DNA of 64,000 nt from Caballeronia concitans (GTDB taxonomy: Bacteria > Pseudomonadota > Gammaproteobacteria > Burkholderiales > Burkholderiaceae), in NCBI RefSeq assembly GCF_001544615.1, contig NZ_FCNV02000012.1, forward strand, positions 1-64,000, written 5' to 3'. The position numbers were made by a program, and so were the translations under genes. Below are positions 9,323 to 19,088 of the stretch, in pieces. A model generated the notes under the pieces. That model searched no databases and was not told where the DNA came from. It saw only the letters and a list, made by a program, of their open reading frames with translations. How positions within the stretch are numbered: the stretch's first letter is position 1; each line of letters starts with the position of its first letter.

Positions 9323-10821
9323 CAGAAACGCTCCAGTTCGGGAAAGGGCAGTGCGCCGTGATGGACATGCATCGAGCCGAATTCGGCGCAGCGATGCAGC
9401 GTCGGCACGTTCTTGCCGGGATTGAGCAGGCCGGCGGGATCGAACGCCGCCTTGACCGCGTGGAAGAAGGTCAGTTCGTCGGCGTTGAACTGCGCGCACA
9501 TTTGATTGATCTTCTCGCGTCCGACGCCATGCTCGCCGGTGATGCTGCCGCCCACTTCGACGCAAAGTTCCAGGATGCGTGCGCCGATGGCTTCGGCGCG
9601 CTCGGTTTCGCCGGGCGCGTTGGCATCGAACAGAATCAGCGGATGCATGTTGCCGTCGCCCGCATGGAAGACGTTCGCCACGCGCAGACCGTGCTCTTGC
9701 GATAGCGCCGCGATGCCGCGCAACACGCGCGACAATTCGCGGCGCGGAATCGTGCCGTCCATGCAGTAGTAGTCCGGCGAAATGCGGCCCACGGCCGGGA
9801 ACGCGTTCTTGCGGCCCGCCCAGAATCGCTGGCGTTCTGCTTCGTTCGCGGCGAGGCGGATATCGGTCGCGCCCGCGGCCCGCAGAAGCGCTTCGACGCG
9901 CTCGCAGTCTTCCTGCACGTCCGACTCCGCGCCGTCTACTTCGCACAGCAGGAGCGCTTCGGCATCGACCGGATAGCCTGCGTGAATGAAGTCCTCGGCC
10001 GCGCGGATGGCGAGGTTGTCCATCATTTCGAGGCCGCCCGGAATCACGCCCGCGCCGATGATCTGCGCCACGGCATCGCCGGCGCGCTCGACGTCGTCGA
10101 AACTCGCGAGCAGCACCTTGGCGCTCTGCGGCTTCGCGAGCAGCTTGACCGTGACCTCGACGACCACGCCGAGCATGCCTTCCGATCCGGTGATGAGCGC
10201 CAGCAGGTCGAATCCCGGTGAATCGAGCGCTTCGGAGCCGAGCGTCACGCGTTCACCGTCGATCGTCACGATGTCCACTTTCAGGATGTTGTGGACCGTG
10301 AGCCCGTATTTGAGGCAGTGGACGCCGCCCGCGTTCTCCGCGACATTGCCGCCGATCGAGCAGGCGATTTGCGACGACGGATCGGGCGCGTAATAAAGAC
10401 CGTGCGGCGCCGCTGCCTGCGAGATCGCGAGATTGCGCACGCCGGGCTGTACCCGCGCGACGGACGCTTCGGGGTCGAGTTCGAGAATGCGGTTGAAGCG
10501 CGCCATCACGAGCAGAATGCCTTTTTCGAGCGGCAGCGCGCCGCCCGAAAGCCCGGTGCCCGCGCCGCGCGCCACGACCGGAATGCGATTCGCCGACGCA
10601 TAGGCAAGCAGCGTCTGCACTTCATCGACCGTGCCGGGCAAGGCAACGAGCATCGGCGTGATGCGGTACGCGGACAGTCCGTCGCATTCGAACGGACGGA
10701 GGTCTTCTTTTTCGTGCAAGAGCTGAAGACCGGGCGCCAGCGATTGCAGCTCGCGGACGATCTTGGCTTTATCCTGATCGACGAGCGGGCCGTCGATACG
10801 TTCATCGTAAGCGTAGGTCAT
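9322..10821 (-). CDS. glcD: Glycolate oxidase FAD-linked subunit GlcD
   Basis: Catalytic flavoprotein of glycolate oxidase (glycolate + acceptor to glyoxylate), 499 residues, matching E. coli GlcD. The FAD-binding domain shows ARGAGTGLSGGALP and QIACSIGGNVAENAGG; the C-terminal FAD-oxidase domain has NVFHAGDGNMHPLI and ITGEHGVGREKI, and ends with FDPAGLLNPGKNVP. The start ATG has an AGGAG box about nine bases upstream. It heads the glcDEF-MFS operon and is divergent from glcC. The 235-base region in between carries two copies of a perfect 13-bp palindrome, so transcription is probably controlled by GlcC. Confidence 0.96.
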   Translation of the reverse strand: MTYAYDERIDGPLVDQDKAKIVRELQSLAPGLQLLHEKEDLRPFECDGLSAYRITPMLVALPGTVDEVQTLLAYASANRIPVVARGAGTGLSGGALPLEKGILLVMARFNRILELDPEASVARVQPGVRNLAISQAAAPHGLYYAPDPSSQIACSIGGNVAENAGGVHCLKYGLTVHNILKVDIVTIDGERVTLGSEALDSPGFDLLALITGSEGMLGVVVEVTVKLLAKPQSAKVLLASFDDVERAGDAVAQIIGAGVIPGGLEMMDNLAIRAAEDFIHAGYPVDAEALLLCEVDGAESDVQEDCERVEALLRAAGATDIRLAANEAERQRFWAGRKNAFPAVGRISPDYYCMDGTIPRRELSRVLRGIAALSQEHGLRVANVFHAGDGNMHPLILFDANAPGETERAEAIGARILELCVEVGGSITGEHGVGREKINQMCAQFNADELTFFHAVKAAFDPAGLLNPGKNVPTLHRCAEFGSMHVHHGALPFPELERF

Positions 10822-10917
10822 GCGGTGTCTCCTTGCGGACAGCGTAGCGATCCCTGTCCAAGCGCATATTGGCGAAGATTCTTACGGGTCCGTGACGGTT
10901 TGTCGACGCTTTTCCAG

Positions 10918-10930
10918 CTGGTAATACCAG
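10918..10930. promoter_or_regulatory. Putative GlcC operator 1 (glcD side)
   Basis: Perfect 13-bp palindrome CTGGTAATACCAG, 97 bases upstream of the glcD ATG. The T-GGT-N-ACC-A core matches the general operator shape of FadR-subfamily GntR regulators (TNGTNNNACNA). An identical copy lies 108 bp away beside glcC, and two near-identical copies precede glcA. Recurrence beside the operons of one pathway makes it a convincing operator; binding by GlcC is inference. Confidence 0.75.
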
Positions 10931-11025
10931 TTTATCGGCGGTTCGCCCGAGGCAGATTCCTCGTCCGCGCGCTCTTTTGCGGTTCGGATGGCCGTTTCCG
11001 GCCGCGAGGCGTGATACGATCATGG

Positions 11026-11038
11026 CTGGTAATACCAG
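11026..11038. promoter_or_regulatory. Putative GlcC operator 2 (glcC side)
   Basis: Second exact copy of CTGGTAATACCAG. It ends 18 bases before the glcC start codon, where it would cover the glcC promoter or leader and so fit autoregulation. With operator 1 it makes a pair set 108 bp apart, about ten helical turns, an arrangement that would permit looping between the divergent promoters. Confidence 0.75.
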
Positions 11039-11056
11039 TCATGGAGCCAAGGCGAT

Positions 11057-11812
11057 ATGGAAGAGACGAAGCGGAATCTTGCCGATGTCGTGGTCGAACG
11101 CATCGAGCGATTGATTGTCGACGGCGTGCTGAAAGAGGGCCAGGCGCTTCCCTCCGAACGTCGCCTCACGGAAAAGCTCGGTGTCTCGCGCACGGCATTG
11201 CGCGAAGGCCTGAAGGTCCTGCGTGCGCGCGGACTGATCGAAACATCGCAGGGAAAGGGATCGATCGTGGCGAATCTGACCGTCGAGCCGGCCCAGACAC
11301 CGATGATGCATCTGCTGAGTTCGCAGCCGCGCACGCTGTATGACCTGCTGGAGGTGCGCGAGATGATCGAAGCCGAGTCGGCCCGGCTGGCCGCATTGCG
11401 CGGCACGGCAGCCGATCACCTTCTGATCAAGCGCCGCTACGAAGCCATGCTCGCAGCGGATTCCGAAGACACCGACGCCTCAACCCATGCGCGGCTCGAT
11501 CACGCCTTTCATCTGGCGATTTGCGAGGCATCGCATAATCCGGTGCTCGTTCATACGCTGTCCTTTCTCAACGACCTGATGTTGAGTTCCGTTTTCGCGT
11601 CCGTGAACAATCTCTATCACCGCGAGCCGCATAAACGGGTGATCGACAGGCAACACGCGCGGCTCTACAACGCGGTCACGGGTCAGTTGCCGGAGCAGGC
11701 GCGGCGCGCAGCCAGCCAGCATATTCGCAGCGTGCGCGACGGCTTTTCGGAGATCGAGCAGGAAGAGCAGCGGCTGGTGCGTTCGACACTGCGGCTCGAA
11801 GGATGGTCCTGA
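11057..11812 (+). CDS. glcC: FadR/GntR-type transcriptional regulator GlcC
   Basis: Predicted glycolate-responsive regulator, 251 residues. The N-terminal winged HTH (residues about 8-75) shows the GntR signature GQALPSERRLTEKLGVSRTA followed by LREGLKVLRARGLIE; the C-terminal part is an FCD ligand-binding domain with LEVREMIEAESARLAA and the metal-ligand type residues D and H in LDHAFHLAICEASHN and later HIRSVRDG. It is transcribed away from glcDEF and towards glcB, sitting between the two glc operons as expected for their shared regulator. Palindromes upstream of itself, glcD and glcA are its likely sites. The effector (glycolate) is inferred from E. coli GlcC and from context. Confidence 0.9.
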   Translation: MEETKRNLADVVVERIERLIVDGVLKEGQALPSERRLTEKLGVSRTALREGLKVLRARGLIETSQGKGSIVANLTVEPAQTPMMHLLSSQPRTLYDLLEVREMIEAESARLAALRGTAADHLLIKRRYEAMLAADSEDTDASTHARLDHAFHLAICEASHNPVLVHTLSFLNDLMLSSVFASVNNLYHREPHKRVIDRQHARLYNAVTGQLPEQARRAASQHIRSVRDGFSEIEQEEQRLVRSTLRLEGWS

Positions 11813-11813
11813 T

Positions 11814-11838
11814 CGAAGGCTGGTTCACCCAGCCTTCG
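11814..11838. terminator. Hairpin between convergent glcC and glcB
   Basis: Perfect 10-bp stem CGAAGGCTGG / CCAGCCTTCG with a TTCAC loop, beginning two bases after the glcC stop and 30 bases from the glcB stop. No long T-run follows on either strand, so it may act as a bidirectional weak terminator or a 3'-end stabiliser. Confidence 0.6.
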
Positions 11839-11867
11839 AGGTCAGACTTGCCCCGAAGGGCTTCGCT

Positions 11868-14036
11868 TCAGTGCTTTTGCTGCGTTCTGAACGCGTGCAG
11901 CAGAGGCTCGGTATAGCCGCTCGGCTGAGCGCGCCCGTCAACCACGAGGGCCCATGCAGCCTTGAACGCCAGTGACTTGTCGTAAGCGGGCGCCATCGGC
12001 TGATAGTGGGGGTCGCCTGCGTTCTGCTTGTCCACGACCTCGGCCATGCGCTCGAAGGTTTCGCGCACGAATTCCGGCGTCACGACTCCATGATGCAGCC
12101 AGTTCGCAATGTGCTGGCTGGAAATGCGCAGCGTGGCGCGGTCTTCCATGAGGCCGACGTTGTGGATATCGGGCACCTTCGAGCAGCCCACGCCCTGGTC
12201 GATCCAGCGCACCACGTAGCCGAGAATGCCCTGAGCGTTGTTCTCGACTTCGCTGCGAATCTCGTCTTGCGTCCACTCCGCACGCTCGACGACGGGAATC
12301 GTCAGCAGACCATCGAGCAGTTCGTCGCGCACGCCGGCGAGATCGGTGCTCTCCAGCGCCTTCTGCACGTCCTGCACGTCGACCTGATGATAGTGAAGCG
12401 CATGCAGCGTCGCAGCGGTCGGCGACGGAACCCACGCGGTATTCGCGCCCGCCTTCGGGTGAGCAATCTTCTGTTCGAGCATCGCGTGCATGAGGTCGGG
12501 CATGGCCCACATACCCTTGCCGATCTGCGCGCGACCGCGCAGGCCGGCGGCAAGACCGGTCAGCACATTGCTGCGCTCGTAGGCGGCGATCCACTTGCTC
12601 GACTTCATGTCGCCCTTGCGCATCATCGGGCCTGCTTCCATCGACGTATGCATCTCGTCGCCGGTCCGGTCGAGGAAACCCGTGTTGATGAACGCGACGC
12701 GCGCAGCGGCTGCGTCGATGCAAGCGGCGAGGTTCACGCTCGTGCGGCGCTCCTCATCCATGATGCCCATCTTGATGGTATTGCGCGGAAGGCCGAGCAA
12801 GTCCTCGATCCGCCCGAACAGCTCGCTCGCGAACGCCACTTCCGCGGGGCCGTGCATCTTCGGCTTCACGATATAGATGGAGCCGGTGCGCGAGTTCAGC
12901 TTGTGCGTGCGGTCGTGCAGGGCGCACAGCGTGGTGACGACGCCATCAAGCATGCCTTCGGGGATCTCGCGGCCTTCGGCGTCGAGCACCGATGGGTTTG
13001 TCATCAAGTGGCCGACGTTACGGATGAACAGCAGCGAGCGGCCATGCAACGTGACGGGCTTGCCGTCGGCGCCGGTATATTCGCGGTCGGCGTTCAGGCG
13101 GCGCGTGAACGTCTTGCCGCCCTTCGTCACTTCTTCGGTGAGCTTGCCGGTCATCAGGCCGAGCCAGTTGCGATACAACTGCACCTTGTCGTCGGCATCG
13201 ACGGCGGCAACCGAATCTTCGCAGTCGATGATCGTGCTCACGGCGGCTTCCATGAGCACATCCTTCACATGCGCGGCGTCCGTTTTACCGATGACATCGT
13301 TCGCGTCGAACTGAATCTCGAAGTGCAGGCCGTTGTGTTTGAGCAGCACGGCGGACGGCGCGTTCGCTTCGCCCACGAAGCCGATGAACGCAGCCGGGTC
13401 CTTCAGGCCCGTAGTCCGCCCATTGACCGAGACGACCAGCTTACCGTTCTCGACCGTGTAGCTCGTCGCTTCTGCATGCGAGCCGTCAGCGAGCGGTGCC
13501 GCCTGATCCAGAAAGCGGCGCGCGAACGCAATGACGCGTGCGCCGCGCTTCGGGTTGTACTCGGCCGAGCGGGCGGCGCCGTCGGCGTCATCGATCGCGT
13601 CGGTGCCATACAGCGCGTCGTAGAGGCTGCCCCAGCGTGCGTTCGCGGCGTTGAGCGCATAGCGCTGGTTGGACAGCGGCACGACCAGTTGCGGGCCGGC
13701 TTGTTCGGCGATTTCCCGATCCACACCGGTCGTCGTTGCCTGCGACTTCGCCGGTGCCGGCACGATATAGCCGATGCTCTCCAGGAAGCTGCGATACGCG
13801 TTCAGATCGCGCACAGGGCCCGGATGCTCGCGGTGCCATGTGTCGAGTTCGGCCTGCAGCCGGTCGCGTTCGACGAGCAGCGCGCGATTCTTCGGTGCGA
13901 GGTCGTGAACGATGGCGGCGAATCCGCGCCAGAACTGCTCCACGTCGACACCGGTGCCGGGCAGCGCCTCGGTCTCGATGAAATGGGCGAGCTTCTCAGC
14001 GACGCGGAGACGGTCGCGCTGAGTCATTTCCGTCAT
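11868..14036 (-). CDS. glcB: Malate synthase G
   Basis: Condenses glyoxylate with acetyl-CoA to malate and so moves the product of glycolate oxidase into central metabolism. About 722 residues, the length of the G isoform. The N-terminus ([28 protein letters not shown]) and body ([85 protein letters not shown]) match GlcB closely. ATG 14036 is preferred because GGAG lies seven bases upstream; a TTG at 14060 would add eight residues. It is the last gene of the glcA-glcG-glcB run and converges on glcC. Confidence 0.96.
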   Translation of the reverse strand: MTEMTQRDRLRVAEKLAHFIETEALPGTGVDVEQFWRGFAAIVHDLAPKNRALLVERDRLQAELDTWHREHPGPVRDLNAYRSFLESIGYIVPAPAKSQATTTGVDREIAEQAGPQLVVPLSNQRYALNAANARWGSLYDALYGTDAIDDADGAARSAEYNPKRGARVIAFARRFLDQAAPLADGSHAEATSYTVENGKLVVSVNGRTTGLKDPAAFIGFVGEANAPSAVLLKHNGLHFEIQFDANDVIGKTDAAHVKDVLMEAAVSTIIDCEDSVAAVDADDKVQLYRNWLGLMTGKLTEEVTKGGKTFTRRLNADREYTGADGKPVTLHGRSLLFIRNVGHLMTNPSVLDAEGREIPEGMLDGVVTTLCALHDRTHKLNSRTGSIYIVKPKMHGPAEVAFASELFGRIEDLLGLPRNTIKMGIMDEERRTSVNLAACIDAAAARVAFINTGFLDRTGDEMHTSMEAGPMMRKGDMKSSKWIAAYERSNVLTGLAAGLRGRAQIGKGMWAMPDLMHAMLEQKIAHPKAGANTAWVPSPTAATLHALHYHQVDVQDVQKALESTDLAGVRDELLDGLLTIPVVERAEWTQDEIRSEVENNAQGILGYVVRWIDQGVGCSKVPDIHNVGLMEDRATLRISSQHIANWLHHGVVTPEFVRETFERMAEVVDKQNAGDPHYQPMAPAYDKSLAFKAAWALVVDGRAQPSGYTEPLLHAFRTQQKH

Positions 14037-14127
14037 GTACTGCTCCAAGGTGACTTGCAATTCGAGGCTGGTCGCTGCGAGCGCGCACGCTCGGCAGGAC
14101 TCGATGCTCGGGGAGAAGGGATGCGCG

Positions 14128-14529
14128 TTAGGCGAGTGCTGCCGCGCCGGCCTTTGCGATCTGCGAATCTTCAGCGGGCTTCATTCCGGAGACGCCGATA
14201 GCGCCGACCACGTGACCGTCCGCAATGAGGGGCACGCCGCCTTCGAGCGCGGTGACGATCGGCGCGGTGGTGAAGGCAGTGCGTCCGCCGTTGACCATGT
14301 CTTCGTAAGCCTTCGATTCACGGCGTCCCACGGCTGCCGTGCGGGCCTTGCCGATCGAGATTTCGGCGCCGATCGGTGCGCATCCATCCAGACGCAACAT
14401 GCCGAGCAAATGGCCTCCGTCGTCGACCACGGCGATCGCGACAGGCCAGTTCTGCTTGTTGGCCTCGGCCTGTGCAGCGGAAAGCACGCGGGTCACGTCG
14501 TCGATGGAAATCACAGGTTTCGTTTGCAT
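14128..14529 (-). CDS. glcG: GlcG/HbpS-like heme-binding-fold protein
   Basis: Small soluble protein of 133 residues of the GlcG/HbpS (DUF336) family. It shows the family core: [29 protein letters not shown], and [19 protein letters not shown]. The family is widespread in glycolate and diol operons and some members bind heme or cofactors, but the role in glycolate use is not established. An AGAGAG box precedes the ATG. It lies between glcA and glcB with hairpin-containing DNA upstream. Confidence 0.9.
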   Translation of the reverse strand: MQTKPVISIDDVTRVLSAAQAEANKQNWPVAIAVVDDGGHLLGMLRLDGCAPIGAEISIGKARTAAVGRRESKAYEDMVNGGRTAFTTAPIVTALEGGVPLIADGHVVGAIGVSGMKPAEDSQIAKAGAAALA

Positions 14530-14560
14530 AAGGAATCTCTCTTTCGATAACTAAAACAGC

Positions 14561-14604
14561 CGCGCGTCGAAAGCGCTCCGTGTATGAAGCGCCCTCGACG
14601 CGCG
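14561..14604 (-). promoter_or_regulatory. Stem-loop between glcA and glcG
   Basis: CGCGCGTCGA (14561-14570) pairs exactly with TCGACGCGCG (14595-14604), and an inner GCGC pair could extend the helix. It lies in the 118-base gap between glcA and glcG, upstream of the glcG ribosome binding site. No T-run follows, so it may be an RNA-processing or stability element that sets glcA apart from glcG-glcB rather than a true terminator. Confidence 0.45.
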
Positions 14605-14647
14605 AAGAACAACCGGACCATGCAACGAAAGGCTTACCTCTCGATGG

Positions 14648-16288
14648 TCAATGCGGCAGCGCGGGAATCATCCAGCTCAGCACGTGCTGCTGCAGGAAGA
14701 CCAGCACGCCGAGCAGGAGCGTGAGGAACACGCTATGCCAGAACGTGCGGGCGAATACGAGGCCTTCCTTGCCCTTCAGTTCGGTCGTCGATACACCGGT
14801 CGCGATGTTCTGCGGCGAAATCATCTTGCCCATCACGCCGCCCGACGAATTGGTGGCTGCCATCAGCACCGGATCGAGACCGACCTGGCGCGCCGCCACG
14901 ACCTGCAGATTGCCGAAGAGCGCATTGCCCGATGTATCGCTGCCCGACAGAAACACCGCGATCCATCCGAGCGATGCCGAGACGAGCGGGAACAGTGCCC
15001 CCGTCGACGCGACGCCCATGCCGAGCGTGTAGCTCATGCCCGAGTAGTTCAGCAGGTAGGCGAGGCCCACGATCATCATGACCGTGAGAATGGCGATGCG
15101 CGTCTGACGCCACGTCTTCACGACGCACTCGAAGAAGGCGCCGACACCGGTACGCGTCCACACGGCCGTGATCAGCGCGGCAACCAGAATGGCCGTGCCC
15201 GTTCCCAGCGGCTGGAAGTCCCACACTGCGGCGTAAGGCTTGTTGTACAGCGTCACGAAAACAACGTTATGCAAGCCGGGCCACTGCACCTTGACGTCGC
15301 CAATGGACGCAACGTCGGCATGGACCCAGAAGATCACGACGACCGACACCACGATCCACGGTAGCCAGCCGCCAAAACCGACGGGCTTGCCCGGCTTTTC
15401 GGCGCTCGCGCTGCGCACGACTGCGAACTCGGGGTCCGGCTCGGGCCGCCACACTTTCAGGAAGCCGATGGTGACCACGAGCGACGTAAGGGACGAAAGC
15501 ACGTCCGTCAACTGGTAACCAAGGAAGTTCGACGTGACGAACTGAGCGGCCGCGAAGCTCCCGCCCGACGCAAGAAGAGCCGGCCAGAGTTTGCGAATGG
15601 AGCGAAAGCCGCCGTAGACACCGACGACATAGAACGGCAGCAGCAACGCGAAGAAGGGGAGTTGTCGGCCGACCATCGCGGCGAGCGTCGGCGCCGGAAG
15701 CGACGAGACAGCGCCCAGCACGGTAATCGGCACACCGAGCGCGCCGAACGCGACAGGAGCGGTGTTGAAGATCAGCGTGTAGGTGAGGGCTTCCAGCGCC
15801 GGAAAGCCCAGCCCGACGAGCAGCGCGCTCGTGATCGCGATAGGCGTGCCGAAGCCCGAGATCCCTTCCAGCAGGCAGCCGAACGAAAAGGCGACGACGA
15901 GCAGCACGAGGCGTCGGTCATTGGGCAAATGATCGAGCATCCACTGTCGAAACTGATCGAAGCGCCCCGATTTCACCGCGATGTTATAGAGCAGAAGCGC
16001 GTTCACCACGATCCACATCACGGGAACAAGCGCGAGCGCCATGCCCGCGGCGACCGAATCGACCGCAATGCCGACGGGCATCTTCCAGACGCCTACCGCA
16101 ATGGCGAGCCCGGCGATCAAGCCGGCCAACGAAGCCTGCCATGCAGGACGGCGCAGCAGGCCGAGCATGATCAGCGCCACCGCGATCGGCACGGCCGCGA
16201 CGAGAAATGAAAGCAACAGGGAGTGCCCAACTGGCGTGAGCGGCTGCGAAAAAGCCGGAGCTGGAATTGCGGGTACCGCGGGTGTCAT
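14648..16288 (-). CDS. glcA: LctP-family glycolate/L-lactate permease
   Basis: Inner-membrane permease of 546 residues of the lactate permease family (LldP/GlcA), importing glycolate, and probably D- and L-lactate, by proton symport. Very hydrophobic, with about 14 helices. Family segments include SFGCLLEGISGFGTPIAITS, FNTAPVAFGALGVPI, LNYSGMSYTLG and the C-terminal FLSGSDTSGNALFGNLQ followed by MMGKMISPQNIA-like residues. It is the first gene of glcA-glcG-glcB. The 394-base region upstream contains two copies of the proposed GlcC palindrome, supporting glycolate control and the name glcA rather than lldP. Confidence 0.9.
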   Translation of the reverse strand: MTPAVPAIPAPAFSQPLTPVGHSLLLSFLVAAVPIAVALIMLGLLRRPAWQASLAGLIAGLAIAVGVWKMPVGIAVDSVAAGMALALVPVMWIVVNALLLYNIAVKSGRFDQFRQWMLDHLPNDRRLVLLVVAFSFGCLLEGISGFGTPIAITSALLVGLGFPALEALTYTLIFNTAPVAFGALGVPITVLGAVSSLPAPTLAAMVGRQLPFFALLLPFYVVGVYGGFRSIRKLWPALLASGGSFAAAQFVTSNFLGYQLTDVLSSLTSLVVTIGFLKVWRPEPDPEFAVVRSASAEKPGKPVGFGGWLPWIVVSVVVIFWVHADVASIGDVKVQWPGLHNVVFVTLYNKPYAAVWDFQPLGTGTAILVAALITAVWTRTGVGAFFECVVKTWRQTRIAILTVMMIVGLAYLLNYSGMSYTLGMGVASTGALFPLVSASLGWIAVFLSGSDTSGNALFGNLQVVAARQVGLDPVLMAATNSSGGVMGKMISPQNIATGVSTTELKGKEGLVFARTFWHSVFLTLLLGVLVFLQQHVLSWMIPALPH

Positions 16289-16457
16289 TGTGTCTCCTTG
16301 TGCGGACCCTGATTTCGCGAACCGGGTCTCGATTTATGTTCGTTAGGGCGGTCGCCGTTTCCAACGCTCGCCATTGAGCGGATGCAAAGCGCGCATCCAA
16401 CGCCTGAACGCCGCGAATTCTTGCAGCAACCCGCTGCCACTGTCCATCTCACATCAG

Positions 16458-16470
16458 CTGGTCATACCAG
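16458..16470. promoter_or_regulatory. Putative GlcC operator 3 (glcA proximal)
   Basis: CTGGTCATACCAG, differing from the glcD/glcC operators only at the central base pair region (C for A at position 6). It lies 170 bases upstream of the glcA start. It is followed by a T-run and a GGTACG, which may be part of the glcA promoter. Confidence 0.7.
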
Positions 16471-16563
16471 TTTTTTTGGTACGCGAAGACACGCTCGAGG
16501 AGAAGAGACCGGGTAGCACGACTCGAAGCGCCATGCCGCGCGATGAAGCACGCGCGCCACGAC

Positions 16564-16576
16564 GTGGTCATACCAG
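16564..16576. promoter_or_regulatory. Putative GlcC operator 4 (glcA distal)
   Basis: GTGGTCATACCAG, one mismatch at the outer base from operator 3 and 106 bp away from it. This repeats the 108-bp spacing of the pair between glcD and glcC. It lies about 107 bases upstream of the divergent GAF-PAS-GGDEF gene, so it might also touch that promoter. Confidence 0.65.
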
Positions 16577-16682
16577 CGGCGCTTATGCGACGCGCGTACC
16601 GATCTTGATAGCTGTTTGTCAGAAAAGGGCGGCGTGCGCGACGGTACGCGCCGTTGCCATCGGCGACTGGCATTAAAATGAA

Positions 16683-19031
16683 ATGCTCATACATGTGCCG
16701 CCCTACACGAAATCCATGCAAGTCGCTCCGTTGCCGCCGAACGAGACCGAACGTCTGCGCGTATTACACAGGCTCGCCATTCTCGATACTGCTCCAGAAG
16801 AAGCATTCGACCGCATCACGCGCGTGCTGGCGCATATGCTCGGTGTGCCGATCGCGCTCGTCTCGCTGATCGATGAACATCGGCAGTGGTTCAAGTCACG
16901 CGTGGGGCTGGAGGCCTGCCAGACGCCGCGCGGAATCGCTTTCTGCTCGCACGCGCTGCTTGAAAGCGACATGCTCGTCGTCGAAGACGCTCGCAACGAT
17001 CCGCGGTTTTGCGATAACCCGCTCGTCACCGGACCGCTGTCGATCGTCTTTTATGCGGGCGTGCCGCTGCGTTCCGCCGAAGGCCACGCAATCGGTACGC
17101 TTTGCGCGATCGACACCGTGCCGCGCGTACTATCGACCGACGCCCGCGCCGCCATGCGCGATCTTGCGCGCACGGTCGAGCGCGAACTGGCAACACGCGA
17201 AACGGCTCACTCGGCGCGAGCGCTGCATCAAGCGGATGCGAACGCCATCCGTCTTTCTGAAGCGCGCTTTCGCACTATCTTCGAGCAGACGCCGACCGGC
17301 ACCGCAGTCGTCGGGCTGGACGGGCGCTTTATCGAAGTGAACTCCCACCTGTGTCAGATGCTCGGCTACACCGCCGACGAGCTGTTATCGCTTACGTTCC
17401 AGCAGATCACCTTCGTGGAGGATCTGGAGCAGGACCTGCAGCATCTCCGTCAGTTGGTGGCGGGCGTTATCGCTACTTATACGATCGAGAAGCGTTATGT
17501 GCGCAGGGACGGTACTCACTTGTGGGTGCAGTTGCACGTCGCGCTCGTGCGAACGCATGACGGTGATCCTCTGCATGTCATCGCGGTGATCGAGGACATC
17601 GAGGCGCGCAAGGAGAACGAGCGGTTCCAGCGCGAGTATCGCGCCGCGCTCGAAGATCAAGTGGCGAGGCGCACCGCCGAGCTGCGCACGACGAACGTGC
17701 AACTGCGCGGCGAAGTCGCGCGCCGCGAGACATCCGAGGCGATGCTGCGTGCGCAGAACCATCACCTTCAGGCCGTGATCGACAATGCGCAAGATGCGTA
17801 TGTCGCAATCGACGGCGACGGTTACATCACCGAATGGAACGACGCGGCAGAACACATGTTCGGCTGGGCGCGGCACGAGGCATTGGGCCGGCTCATGGCC
17901 GGGACGATCATTCCGCCAATGTGGCGCGACGCGCACGAAGCAGGCATGCGGCGCTTCCTGCACACGGGCGTCGCTGTCATTCTGTCCAAGGCTATCGAAG
18001 TCCTGGCGCTGCGCCGTTCAGGCGATACGTTCCCGGCGGAATTGCGTATTTCGACGGCGGCCACGCCGAGTGGCAAGACGCTCTTCGCGTTCATCACGGA
18101 TGTGAGCGAGCGCAAGCGTGTCGAGGCCGAAATCATCGAGAGCCGCGAAGCGATTCAAAAGGTCACTGACAGCTTGCCGGTTCTGATCGCCTACGTCGAT
18201 CGCGAACTGCGCTATCAATTCAACAACGAGGGCTACCGGCGGCTGCTGAACCGCGACATCGCCTCGATGCGCGGACAGGCAGTGGGCACGGTCATGCCGC
18301 GTGCGGTGTATCGGACGCTCCTGCCTTCGTTTCGCCGCGCGCTCGCGGGAGAGCGCGTTCAACACGACGATGTCGAGGACCGCGAAGTCGAAGGTCGCAC
18401 GTGGAGCGTTTCGCTCGTGCCGGATACGCGTGGCCGCGAAGTGATCGGGTTCTACATGCTGGCGCAGGACGTCACCGCCCGTCGGCTCGCCGAACGCGAA
18501 CTCAGGGTGCAAGCATTGCGCGATCCGCTCACTGGACTGCCGAACCGTCGTGCGTTGTTGGCGCATCTCGCGCAGCACATCGGGCTCGACGCGGCGAAAC
18601 GACAAGCGCTTGCCGTGTTCTTCCTGGACCTCGACGGCTTCAAGCCGGTCAACGATGCATATGGTCACGAAACGGGCGACGAGCTGTTGCGCCTAGTCGG
18701 CCATCGCCTCAAGGAAACGGTGCGAAGTAGCGATTTCACGAGCCGCCTCGCGGGCGACGAATTCGTTATCGTCTGCCACGATGTCGCCGATCAGGCCACT
18801 GCGAGAAGCATCGCCGAATCGATCTGCATTGCGCTGAACAGCCCGTTCGAACTGTCCGAGCACGACGTCACGATAGCCACGAGCGTAGGCGTCGTACTGT
18901 GCGATGCAACGGTGCAAGCGACGCCGGCCGCGTTGTTGGCCGCCGCCGATATGGCCATGTACGAAGCCAAACGAAAGGGCAGAAACAACTATCACTTTGC
19001 GCCGCATCCAGCCGAGACACTTCCGGGCTGA
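16683..19031 (+). CDS. GAF-PAS-PAS-PAS-GGDEF diguanylate cyclase
   Basis: Soluble predicted diguanylate cyclase of 782 residues with no TM segment. An N-terminal GAF domain covers about residues 20-170 (LAILDTAPEEAFDRITRVLA, FCSHALLES, YAGVPLRSAEGHAIGTLCAI). Three PAS domains follow: FEQTPTGTAVVGLDGRFIEV near 200, IDNAQDAYVAIDGDGYITEW near 365, and SLPVLIAYVDRELRYQFNNE near 495, with a coiled-coil-like link (about 310-350). The C-terminal GGDEF domain carries AGDEF, a common active variant, and an intact RxxD I-site (RSSD five residues before). So unlike the two cyclases at 1-5 kb, it should be product-inhibited. The start is uncertain: no strong ribosome binding site precedes ATG 16683, and an in-frame ATG lies 11 codons later. 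Divergent from glcA. Confidence 0.88.
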   Translation: MLIHVPPYTKSMQVAPLPPNETERLRVLHRLAILDTAPEEAFDRITRVLAHMLGVPIALVSLIDEHRQWFKSRVGLEACQTPRGIAFCSHALLESDMLVVEDARNDPRFCDNPLVTGPLSIVFYAGVPLRSAEGHAIGTLCAIDTVPRVLSTDARAAMRDLARTVERELATRETAHSARALHQADANAIRLSEARFRTIFEQTPTGTAVVGLDGRFIEVNSHLCQMLGYTADELLSLTFQQITFVEDLEQDLQHLRQLVAGVIATYTIEKRYVRRDGTHLWVQLHVALVRTHDGDPLHVIAVIEDIEARKENERFQREYRAALEDQVARRTAELRTTNVQLRGEVARRETSEAMLRAQNHHLQAVIDNAQDAYVAIDGDGYITEWNDAAEHMFGWARHEALGRLMAGTIIPPMWRDAHEAGMRRFLHTGVAVILSKAIEVLALRRSGDTFPAELRISTAATPSGKTLFAFITDVSERKRVEAEIIESREAIQKVTDSLPVLIAYVDRELRYQFNNEGYRRLLNRDIASMRGQAVGTVMPRAVYRTLLPSFRRALAGERVQHDDVEDREVEGRTWSVSLVPDTRGREVIGFYMLAQDVTARRLAERELRVQALRDPLTGLPNRRALLAHLAQHIGLDAAKRQALAVFFLDLDGFKPVNDAYGHETGDELLRLVGHRLKETVRSSDFTSRLAGDEFVIVCHDVADQATARSIAESICIALNSPFELSEHDVTIATSVGVVLCDATVQATPAALLAAADMAMYEAKRKGRNNYHFAPHPAETLPG

Positions 19032-19088
19032 TGTTCAGCGCGCGTCGGCACGCACAACGCGATATAGTTCGGTGTCCGGATGAATAAC

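Noticed and set aside
7020-10821. Alternative idea that the FAD/Fe-S genes encode D-lactate dehydrogenase
   Set aside because: Three separate subunits in D-E-F order, with glcC, glcG, malate synthase G and a permease around them, identify glycolate oxidase.
12006-14201. Long plus-strand open frame opposite glcB
   Set aside because: Shadow of malate synthase G; no domain or start signal.
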